DNA of 64,000 nt from Gnetum montanum (lineage: Eukaryota; Streptophyta; Gnetopsida; Gnetales; Gnetaceae). Positions within the stretch are counted from its first letter, which is position 1; each line of letters begins with the position of its first letter. A program made the translations under genes and the position numbers. Below the pieces are notes generated by a model, which saw only the letters and a list, made by a program, of their open reading frames with translations, was not told the DNA's origin and ran no database searches. Location: the NCBI GenBank assembly GCA_015680685.1, contig MNCI01013908.1, positions 1,572,803-1,636,802 on the forward strand. The letters are read 5' to 3'. Below are positions 54,800-64,000 of the stretch, piece after piece.

Positions 54800-56700
54800 G
54801 TTTTTGCAACAAAAATGTGTTGCCCATTTATTTCCATGAATATGTATTTTTGCCTCCAAATGTACTATTTTTCTGCAGCATCGGATCCTTACTCTCTTCA
54901 GGTAATCATCATTTTATTTCATTTTCTCTTATCATTTTTCTTTCGTCTTCTTTTTTCAAAACTCTTCCTAGTCTACATATTCGATTCTGCATGTGTGATT
55001 CAGGTTTTACTGATTTTCGTAAGTCTCTACGCGCTCTTTGTTGCTGCACTTTAGCAATTATAGGCTTTCTTTTGATTATGCAATTGTATCCTCGAGTAAA
55101 CCCATTGACGCCCTAGCTTCCTCTCTCGTCCGATGCTTGTCCTTTAAGGCTTATAAAACAGTTCCTTCTTATATACAAAATTGTTTTCCGTTTTTCATTA
55201 TACGTAATCTTTTTGCGTTCTTGCTCTTCCTTATTTGGTTTGCATTTCATGCTGCAGCAGCAGTGTGGTTAGGACTGAAGAATTTCGTGTTGCAGTGTGG
55301 TTAGGACTGAAGAATTTCGTGTTGTTTTGTTTAACAGCATCGGCTGCAACATGGCATTGCATGCTCTGACAGCGCGAGATTCCAGCGGAAACTTCTATCA
55401 CAAAATATGCAAACAGAATATGCAACATTCACATTTTGGCATTGCATGCTTTTCTGACAACGCTAGATTAGTGGAAACTTCTATCACAGGATATGCAACA
55501 TTCACATTTCGCATTGCATGCTTATCTGACAGCGCGAGATTCGAGTGGAAACTTGTATAACAGCATATGAGTACTAGTGAGGAGTTTACCTTCTTGTTTT
55601 TGTCCTCCTTGTCATGCGACGTGAATCCGCAATGAAGTCTAAATTTTGATATGCTAAACGGCTGAAATCATCCCAGGAAAATCCCACTCGATACCATTTG
55701 TGCACGTTCTTACAAGCTTCAGTCATTTCTTATGTTGATGTAGTTATTGATTTGTGTATGGACAAAGGATCTTACCTCGCTGGGTGTGCTTACGGGGTCA
55801 GTCCAAAATATAATAAAGATCAATGTTTTTTGGTGGGCAGGGAAACCTGCCTTGGGCGTTTGGACGCTCACTGTCTCTCCGGTTGACTTCTTTTAGCATT
55901 TAGTTATTTCGCAGATAACGCATTTCATTATTTAGCATTCAGTTATTTCGCAGATAACGCAAGTAACGATTAAATTGATATTTTGATATTTCGGCCTGAA
56001 TATCGAGATGAATGTGGGCTTGATCATGAGATGTTCAGGCCGAGTACCGACTGACAATAGCAGTTACGCTTCCTGTGCAGAGATTCAAAATTCAAGTATT
56101 CAATTGTCATTTCTGGACAGGGTACTAGTCAATTTTGTTTTTGTTATCTATTATAGCTGTTCTGGGTGGTGGGAGCGTAGCGTTCAAATTTGCAGCTGCA
56201 ACGTTGTCTTAAAAGCGTTGGAAACTAAGTCGCCGTGGAAGAACTTGCTTGGCCTCACAATTTCGCAAGGCACTCTGTTTTTGGCTTCGGCACTCTGTTT
56301 TTGGCTTCGGTGTTTGGTGTTTGAAGAGAAGACCCTTCTGCTACGTTGTCACTCAATTCTCGAGTAAATAATGTGCACAATCAACGCGAGACGAAAGTTT
56401 GTGCAGCTTTTTCCTATTCGCTTTTGTCCTATTCGCAAGGCCTTTACACCGAAGATGATCTTAACCACGCCTAATAAGACGACCTGAAGCATTTTTGGCT
56501 TGGAAATCAAAATCTCTTATGTAAATGTTGATGTGTTCTCTTTAAGTTACTTAAGAGCGGTTACGACGTAAAAAGTATTTCTTTAAATTCATGGACCTTT
56601 TAGTGAGTGAAAGCTGCTTTTGTGGTTTTTTTAACACCAACGAAGTCCTGTTTTTGTAGTGGCCGGCTAGACAAATACTAAATTGCGTCCAGTTCATTGT
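54800..56700. other. CpG-retaining stretch, gene-flank-like, no identified product
   Basis: CG dinucleotides are frequent here (CTACGCGC, GCGCGAGATTCGAG, GAGCGTAGCGTTC, AACGCGAGACGAAAG). In the retroelements on both sides they are rare. It contains an ACTCTTCAG|GTAATCATC donor-like site near 54900. Short direct duplications lie at 55256-55322 (~33-bp unit), 55890-55965 (~41-bp unit) and 56270-56312 (20-bp unit). Frames of 79-119 codons exist (for example 56008-56367) but none shows a known domain. It could be the promoter or 5' untranslated part of a lost or distant gene, or a young unmethylated insertion. Confidence 0.5.
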
Positions 56701-56732
56701 TTGGTTCTATTGTACAATACTCAAACTAGATG

Positions 56733-57961
56733 CATGGATTAAGGTTCTTGCATCGATCTCCCATCTGATCTGATTTTTGCACCGTGGGATGTTAACTTTT
56801 TTCAATGACGGCCGAGTTCTGAAAGTACCAGATAATAACTTATATGCCCAATGGTGTTGTGTGCTCTCTGTCGATATTCAAAGGTAATGGACTTGCCGTC
56901 TTGTTATATTTGATACCTTTTAATTCAAAATCTTACTGTGAATGGTAGCCTTGAATTTATGGTCTCCTTGGCTTATTTATGTGTGCTAACCAAAACCTTT
57001 AAAATTTAGTTTTAAATACTTAAACTAAAAGTTTTACTTTCCATCGCTTTCAGATCATTTAGATTCCTTGGATATATCTCATCAATTTCAGAATTCTTTT
57101 TATAATTTTTTTTAATTTATAACTCAATATTACTTGGTAGAATCAAATCTTGGGTTACAAGGCCAACACCTCATTGTTTTAGTGTGAAGTTAATTTTCAA
57201 AAAAAATTGGCTAGATTGTCAAATTAAGGAAATATTTATTTAATATTTCTTGTAAGTTTTTAAAAGTTTTCTTGAATGTGCGTGGATTAAGGTTCTTGCA
57301 TCAACCTCCCATCTGATTTTAGTGTGATTGTTAACTTTTTTCAATGATGGCCAAGTTATGAAAGTACCAATAATAACTTACATGCCCAATGGTGTTGTGT
57401 GCTCTCTGCTCATCGACTTGCCATTTGATATCTTTTAATTCAAAATCTTACGGTGAATGGTAGCCTTGAATTTATGGTCTCTTGGCTTATTTATGTGTGC
57501 TAAAGGAAACCTTTAAAATTTAATTTTAAATACTAAAACTGAATGTTTTACTTTCCATCACTTTGGATCATTTAGATTCCTTGAATATATCTCACCAGTT
57601 TCAGAATTCTTTTTATAATTCTTTTTTAATTTATAATTCAATATTACTGGGTAGAATCGAATCTTGGGTTACAATGCCAACACCTCATTGGTGTGAAGTT
57701 AATTTTCCAAAAAAAAATTTGCTAGATTGTTAGAATTACCCGAATCTTTGGGTTACAATGCCAACACCTCATTGGTGTGAAGTTAATTTTCCAAAAAAAA
57801 ATTGGCTAGATTGTTAGAATTACCCGAATCTTTGGGTTACAATGCCAACACCTCATTGGTGTGAAGTTAATTTTCCAAAAAAATTTGGCTAGATTGTAAG
57901 AATTACCCAAGCAAAGATTTATTTAATATTTCTTGTAAGTTTTTAAAAGTTTCCTTGAATG
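56733..57961. repeat. Tandem duplication (~550 bp unit) with an internal 84-bp triplication
   Basis: Copy 1 (56733-57280) and copy 2 (57281-57961) share GGATTAAGGTTCTTGCATC at 56736 and 57284, CCCAATGGTGTTGTGTGCTC, AATGGTAGCCTTGAATTTAT, and the end TTCTTGTAAGTTTTTAAAAG. In copy 2 an 84-bp unit starting GGGTTACAATGCCAACACC recurs at 57666, 57750 and 57834, almost identically. There is no coding sequence. Confidence 0.85.
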
Positions 57962-58480
57962 CCAGATTTGGTGTAGAGTAGTTGTGATTTTAGGGGCATC
58001 GTGGAAGACATTGACTTCAAGATGTATACGTGAAAGGTGCTATCTTTTTAGTTGGCATATTTTATGGTGAATGGTGTTGTATTATTAAATATCAGAATTA
58101 ATTCTTCTGGGTGTTCATCAAGTTTGACTATTGATTTTGTGTCAAGAGGGGTTTAACTTAAATTCTATGGCATTAAGTACCTATTTCAAAACTTCATGGT
58201 TTGTTTGTGGGTTTCTGTTTTCAACTTGTTTATGCAAGGTAAATAAATGTGGATGCATATTTTGCAGCTTTCAACTTGCTGGGATGCAAGGTAAATAAAT
58301 GTAGATGCATATTTTGCAGCTGTTCGAAGAAACAACACTTTAAAGGAGATTATTTTAAATGCTTTATCATGTAACTTTGTCTTGCTTACTAAGCAAGATC
58401 AATGTAGCATTTGTAGGGTCATTTTTCTTGTAATGTTATCAATTCATAGGAATTAATTCATGTATACCATCTTCAATTGA
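57962..58480. other. Non-coding spacer with a 52-bp duplication
   Basis: TTCAACTTG...TATTTTGCAGCT is duplicated with a 52-bp offset (ATGCAAG at 58234 and 58286). Each copy has AAG|GTAAATAAATG and TTTTGCAG|CT, so a donor and an acceptor lie in close succession. The rest has no recognised feature. Confidence 0.5.
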
Positions 58481-58489
58481 TACAGATCA

Positions 58490-60106
58490 AACATTTCTTG
58501 CACCATTTCTTGCACCACTAAAAGAAGCCTTCTTGTCAAAGTTCCAAGGTCTTCCCAAAATGACATCAACATAATCAAGTGGAAGAATGTCATAATGTAC
58601 CTTGTCTTTAAATGAACCAATTTTGAAAGACAAAATATACTTCTCCTTCACTTATTTGAAAGCCAATGAATTCTATAGGGCCTAGGGTATGGAAATGTCT
58701 TCAAGCTAATCTTAGAAATAGCCTTTTAAGAAATCACATTTTCTATAGCACCACCATTAATCAAAATGTGTATCCATTTACCACTATCAAGACATCTAGT
58801 GTCAATCCTAAAGAGTAGTTTTCCCATAGGATCCTCATTATTATTCACGATTTCCATAATGTTGCAAGAACTAATTTCAGTTATATCTTCAATTTTAGGA
58901 TTATGAGAATTACCTTCAGTGGAGGATTCTCCCTCTTTTAAGGTTTGAAGTTCCTTTCCTTTGGAGATATTTTGCTTTTTACACTTCTATTGCTTGTGTT
59001 CCTTTCTACCATAGTTGAAACATGGAAGTTTGGATGCATAGCTATTACCTTGACTCTTTCCATTGTTGGAGTAGTCTTTCTTGGAATCTTAGATCTCCTT
59101 AGACTTCTATTGATTCTCCTTGGTGTCTCCTTTCGCATTTCCCTTTTTCTTGGCTTCTTTCTTACCTTTAGAATCTTTGGATTCTTTTCCATTAGAAGAT
59201 TTAGGATCTCTATCATAGCCTTGGAGTTTCTTCTTAGCCTTATAAGCCAACTCAAAAGCCTCATCCAATGTTTGGGGCTCATAAAAGGCTAGCTCTTGTT
59301 AATACTCCCTTTTGAGTTTTCCTTGAAAGTTTGATGTTTGCTCATAGTCATTCAAATGAACTTTTGTAAGCTTGAAAGCCTTCTAAAAATCCATGTAGGA
59401 GTCCTCATACTCTTATCATGCTACCTTAGGTATTTTAATTTTTGGATGTCTTCTTATCTATGACAAGTCTTCTCAAGTTTTTAATTGAGACCTATCCTTG
59501 ATATGAGTGTTATTTTACATCTTGTAAAAATGACTTTCCTTCTCCTATATAAGTGTCATGCCTTCCAATTTGGTTTTAGCATATGACACCTTTGATGATT
59601 TTCTACATATTCAAGTTCAAAGTACTTGTTAATCATTTTAATCCAAGAGAGGAAAGATTCAATTCCTTTCATGCCCTTGAAGGAGTTGACCTCAACATGT
59701 GGTATTCTTGAAGCATGTCTAAAAGCTTTTGCAAGAGTGACTTCATTTCCTTCACTTTGTTTCCTTTGAGGCTTAGAAGAGATCTTTTTCCTTTTTTAAG
59801 AAAACATAACCTTGAGACTTATTTTCAACACTAGGAGCTCGAAGAAAAGCATCACCTTGATCTTCTCCTTCTTCAAAGCCTTCATTGTTAAAAGGAAGAT
59901 CATGTTCAAGGGATGTCATTGATGAATGTCTTGAAGAAGGTCTTGATGAAGAATTGCATGAATTATACCCTTGCTTAGATTCTTTTGGTGAGGCAACATA
60001 TCCTTTGTTCTCTTCAATCTTTCTAAGTTTCTCAAAAATGACCTTGAGATCTTTTCTCATTCATGTTTCTTAACAAAGCTTGAACTATATTATTTTTTGG
60101 AGGCAT
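58490..60106 (-). pseudogene. Chromovirus-like gag and protease remnant
   Basis: On the minus strand the ATG at 60106 starts MPPKNNIVQALLRNM; after one frameshift comes MRKDLKVIFEKLRKIEENKG (60060 onward). Gag continues to EPQTLDEAFELAYKAKKKLQ near 59270 and a K-rich tail. A zinc knuckle CFNYGRKEHKQ-stop-KC (about 59020) has its second Cys changed to Tyr. The protease follows: LLFRIDTRCLDSGKW, ILINGGAIENVIS, then LPLDYVDVILGRPWNFDKK near 58550. These are typical of Ty3/gypsy gag-pol with CCHC gag, unlike the Athila-like elements here. RT and later domains are missing; the fragment ends near 58490. Confidence 0.82.
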
Positions 60107-60439
60107 GATAGAAATTATTCAAAATGATATGTTTCATAAAATTTTACAAGGAAAGGTAAAATATTCAAGAATGCTCAAGGAATAAAAGTAGGAATGCTCA
60201 AATCTTATAAGAAATGAGTTTAGATCTTCAAATCCTAGCTATTTCCAGTGCATGGATGTTCAATTCTACAATTATCTTCAAATTCTAGAAATATATGACA
60301 AACTAAGGAATTAACAGGAAACTTTTTAAACCCTAGGATGAGTGGAATAAGTAGCAAGAGAGAATTCACCTGAGCATGAGAATTTGAAGTGATTCTTTGC
60401 AATTGAGATGAGAAATATCTACTTGAATGCAATTTTCTT

Positions 60440-61339
60440 CAATTCCAAGCCAATTTGATATCAATCTAATGAAGCTCTTCCTTGGATTCCATAATCCAAG
60501 CTCTCTCAATGTTAAAAATAGAAAATTTGAATAAGAAAAAAATGAAATCTTTATTCTTATGTAAATGGGAAAATTTATAGCAAAAAGGAAGCACACATTT
60601 CCAAGGAAAAACAAGAGATTCAATCCAATCCTCATACACACTCAATCAAAGAAATCACACTTACACAAGGATGATGATCAAGGCACTTGGTCAAGTATCT
60701 ATCTCTCTACTCTTTTCTTGCAACTTACCTCTCACTCAACTCTTTTTCTCCCCCTAGACTCTATTAACCCAATTGAAGGCTTAAGATTTCTATTTATACC
60801 TTCATCATTGTCTCTTCATGTTCTCCCCCTTAATTTCAAAATTTAAATCTTTAAAAATTCATAAGAAAATGTCTAATGTTCATCTAAAAAATCTTGGAGG
60901 ATAGTGTGACATCTTGCCCAAACGTTGGTGGTTTTAGAGGAGACATCTAGATTTAGGCTAAGATGTCTTGAGTTTAGTTGAGATGTCTTGGACTCATTAT
61001 TTTGGCATACCTGGAATGTATAGAATCAAGCTAAGATATCTAGAAAATACTTGAGACATATGGTATGCAACTAAGAGATCTTAAATCAAGTGAAGACATC
61101 TCACCTACAAAGGCTTGAAAGAAAGAAGCTTATTTTAAGATCTTAAACCTCTAAAGATCTCTAACAAGTCTCCATTGATCCCTAGAATTCCCTAAGCATA
61201 TCAAAATAGGTATAAAACACCTATAAGAATGTCAAAGCACCCTACAATCATCATCAATAAGACAAACATAAAAGACACACACAAATCATATACACAAACA
61301 CATTGAAGATGAAACATAAGCTAGGTGATGTCCTCATCA
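60440..61339 (-). repeat. Probable 5' LTR of the chromovirus-like gag element
   Basis: On the minus strand it starts TGATGAGGACATC (61339). A TATA box GGTATAAATAG lies near 60795 and AATAAAG near 60550, about 240 bp further on. The region ends before GATATCAAATTGG near 60455-60440, which could be a decayed tRNA-Met-type PBS (TGGTATCAGAGC). Gag begins 0.35 kb downstream. Only one copy is in the window, so the termini are unverified. Confidence 0.5.
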
Positions 61340-61369
61340 ATAGGATCCTAAATCTTCTTTTAAAATGCT

Positions 61370-62570
61370 ACTTTTGGTTAAGTATGTTTACCCAAATCTT
61401 AAAAGTTATGAAGGATTTCTTAACATGTTAGAAATTAAAAGGGGAATGATAGTAGTTGGTCATTATTTGTAATTTTCTATTTTTAACTTGCCATGGAAGA
61501 TTATGTTTAAGGATTTCATTGGGGGAATTACAAAAACTAAGAGTGGAAATGGTTCTATTTTTTTTATGATAGATAGATGTACCAAAATGATAGATTGTAT
61601 TCCTTGAAAGAAGGCAAGTGATGCTTCCCATATTATAAGTTTATTTTTCCAACATGTTATTCATTTGCATGACATTTACTTTTCTATTACAAGTGATAGG
61701 GATGCAAAAGTTACCACCCATTTTTGAAGATTCCCGTGGAGGATTTTGGAGACTAAGCTAAATCATTCAGGTGCCTATCATCCTCAATTTGATAGATAAA
61801 TTAAAGTGGTAAACAAATCTCTCTTGAAAATTTTATGATGTTTTTATGATAATCAACCAAAAGATAGGAGGGTTTCTTATCTCATGTTGAATTCTCTTAC
61901 AATAACGTATTTCATTCTAGCATTAGAAAAAGTTATTTTAAGACAAATTGTGATTATAGTCCTAGAGTGTTAGATGATGTAATTTTTTTTGATGGGAAAG
62001 CATAAGTGAGTGTTGAATTTATGCAAGAAATAAAAGACTTGCATCCCCAATTGAAGGAATGGTAGATTAAGAAGAATAAAGAGATGTACCAAAAGAAGAA
62101 TGAGGGAAAAATGAGATCCAAATTTGAGGTTGATGTATTAGTATGAATCCATTTGTAAAAGAAGAGGCTAAGGGGAATCAATCTCTCATAATTGAAAGTA
62201 AAATGGGTGAGGCTTTTCAAAATAAATGATAATTTTTATGATATTTAATGCCTAGTACTGTTGGCATGCCTTTTTTTTCAATATTGCAAATTTGATTCAT
62301 TATCATGGGCCTAATAATCACCAAACCTTAAAGAGCAACATGCAGGAGTTAAAGGTTGTCATTATTGATCCTAAGCCTTCAAATGAGAGGAAGGAAATTG
62401 TCTTAAAGAAGATGGAGGCTTCAAGCATAAGGAGTATATAGAGGTTTGAGTATTTAATCCATTGGAATCATTAAGATGTTATCGATGTTAGATGGGTATT
62501 TGAGATTCAATTGGTTGATTAGGGTATCGTTGTAAACAACTTACAGTTTTTGAAGATGGGAGAGCTAGCA
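61370..62570 (+). pseudogene. Chromovirus integrase and chromodomain remnant
   Basis: The plus strand reads the end of the HHCC finger (FLTC-stop-KLKGE), then the core FKDFIGGITKTKSGNGSIFF, MIDRCTKMIDCIP, ASDASHIISLFFQHVIHLHD, SITSDRDAKVTTHF and HSGAYHPQFD. The catalytic Glu region reads IKVVNKSL where the family has TEVVN, so Glu is lost. The GPY/F-like C-terminal part (KKNEGKMRSKFEVDVLV near 62090) is followed at 62380-62540 by FEYLIHWNH and DVRWVFEIQL, a chromodomain-like segment. That marks the chromovirus branch. Stops and shifts make it inactive. Orientation is opposite to the neighbouring gag remnant, so they are separate insertions or a rearranged one. Confidence 0.8.
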
Positions 62571-64000
62571 TAGAAATACCTTTTATTTTGAAGTTATATA
62601 TTTCTACTATTTTAATGTTGTGGAAGTTATAGGAAATCTTATTGTCAAGTTTCATATTGTATGAAGATCATTTGGTGATATTTTGAGTTTTGAACTAGAA
62701 ACAACAAGGTGACTACAAGCTAAGTGTGAATCATAGCTAGTTGAAACTTATTTTTTATTATATTTTCTAACTAAAATCGGTACTACGAGATGATGTGACT
62801 TACAAAAAATCACAATCCACCCAAGAGACTATGAAAGATTACATCAATAGTCACTCATACTAATAAGTACACTAGTTGCACTAAGAATTTGTTTAATTTA
62901 GGAATTTCAGCTAGTAGGTGATTATAAGTAGGTATGACTTGCAACATAATAATGCACCCAATAGATTTTAAAAATTATTCTAAGTAATAAAATAATATGA
63001 ATTTATTATGTAGTTATAAAAAGCAAAGGTGAAAACATAATTAAGGCTTTTTTTACCATTCCTATGATTTCTTCTTCGTAAGAGAAGTGGTTTTAAGGTA
63101 ATTTTATGAGTTCATTATGAAATTGGATTGGTCCTTTGGCATTTTATTCTCATCCAGAAAGTGATGAGGAATTACGAGGGTTGTAGAGCCTCATGCTCTG
63201 TAACTATCATTGAGTGTGTAAGGTTTTGAAATGTGTGGCAAGAACCAATACTTTCTAGATCCTTATGCCTTTTATGTGTGCATGAGCCTTTACTTTTGTA
63301 TTTTAGTGCATTTCATTTCATGCATATTAATTACAGAGATTTTTAGTAGTGTTTTTCTTTTGACATGATTGTGTATGAAATTGTAATTTAAGATCTTTAA
63401 AATCCTATGTGATTATTAGAGCATTTTTTATGGGATTAAGATGGTTTTCTCTTCAATTGCATAGGAATGATCAATTGAATATCAAACCCTACTAGAATGA
63501 TGATTTAAGAAAAATCCAATCTAATATTCTAGCTAAGAAAATCATTAGCATGTTGCTAGATTCTTGTTTGAATGTTGTAACTACTCAATATATGGATAAT
63601 ACAATCATGATTTTATTGGGGGAAGAGTATTAGAACTCAAACTAAATGATTATATGCATCCTTATGATATACAGTTAACACAAAATTTTCATAGAAATTA
63701 AGTATAATATAATGAATTATCATAGCAGCAACCTTGTCAAAATTGAACTTGTAACTTACAAACCATAAAATGCATGCTCTAAAAAACTAAGTGATGTTTT
63801 ACTAACTATAGCCACGAGTTTATGGGAAAGTATATAATGATAAAAAAGTTGCTACATTTCTACATGAAGTTTGATAATTTGCAAACACTTACAATTTCTT
63901 TGTGATTAAGATAGTTCATGTTGTTATGTAACATCTCATCCAAATGATGAAAATTTGATAAATTAGAATCCTTAAGGATGCATGTAATGGAGATTGCTTT
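62571..64000. other. AT-rich stretch, nothing identified
   Basis: No recognisable domain, LTR pair or RNA gene. It may include the 3' untranslated region and LTR of the chromovirus at 61370-62570, but I find no matching second copy to define one. Confidence 0.4.

Noticed and set aside
56008-56367. 119-codon frame in the CpG-rich stretch as a host protein gene
   Set aside because: No recognisable domain, and it runs through a fresh 20-bp tandem duplication. Length alone is not sufficient support.
58945-59292. Plus-strand 115-codon hydrophobic frame that could be read as a membrane protein
   Set aside because: It is the antisense of the lysine-rich gag tail; K codons (AAG, AAA) read backwards give L and F, producing false hydrophobicity.
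1-64000. tRNA, rRNA or other structured RNA genes
   Set aside because: No cloverleaf, rRNA core or snRNA signature was recognised on either strand. tRNA-like sequence is limited to the primer-binding sites.

Overview
This is plant nuclear DNA, almost certainly from a seed plant with a very repeat-rich genome; a conifer or other gymnosperm is my best guess, not proven. The window is AT-rich. It is filled with old, stop-riddled LTR retrotransposons of the non-chromoviral (Athila/Tat) Ty3/gypsy type, chromoviral Ty3/gypsy remnants and LINE remnants. No intact protein-coding host gene is visible. The one recognisable host gene piece is a broken INDETERMINATE-DOMAIN (IDD) C2H2 zinc-finger gene on the minus strand at 28381-29083.

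Layout. (1) Element A, plus strand, enters from the left edge: pol 1-2830, a third ORF (ORF3) 4740-7600, and a 3' LTR starting at 7844. That LTR is cut at 8081 and resumes at 19778-20411. The cut holds a ~1.7 kb insert (5-bp duplication GCTCA), which itself contains complete element E1 (8458-18452: two LTRs, PBS, gag, protease, RT, RNase H, integrase). (2) LINE reverse-transcriptase remnant, minus strand, 20440-21340. (3) Element C, minus strand, 21497-~27060: 3' LTR, ORF3 and post-pol region, pol lost. (4) IDD pseudogene, then a minus-strand Tat-lineage pol remnant (29440-31400), then two repeat arrays including nine ~192-bp units (32250-33876). (5) Element E2, plus strand, 33877-53289: 5' end missing and integrase core deleted. 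It is interrupted by a 1.4 kb insert (36526-37922, flanked by ATAATTAG) and by complete element E3 (38651-51508, target duplication ATTAG). (6) LINE endonuclease and ORF1 remnants, minus strand, 53290-54720. (7) A CpG-retaining stretch 54800-56700, then tandem duplications to 58335. (8) Chromovirus remnants: gag-protease and LTR on the minus strand (58490-61339), and integrase plus chromodomain on the plus strand (61370-62570).

Most interesting pattern. The Athila-like elements come in two forms. A, C and E3 carry a ~2.8 kb third ORF downstream of pol, with a block resembling the 'putative plant transposon protein' family and a long coiled coil; E1 and E2 lack it. In all three ORF3-bearing elements a TATA box preceded by short palindromic motifs lies upstream of ORF3. 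Those motifs match the U3 promoter motifs of the same element's own LTR: GATATC type in C, CATCGACG/GTTGATG type in A and E3. In C and E3 a splice donor and an acceptor flank a short intron that ends exactly at the ORF3 start codon. A near copy of the terminal polypurine tract follows pol in E1, E2 and E3. Together this suggests an internally promoted, spliced ORF3 module whose promoter stays matched to the LTR.

Everything is read by eye, so boundaries of decayed features are approximate unless a direct repeat or LTR terminus fixes them.
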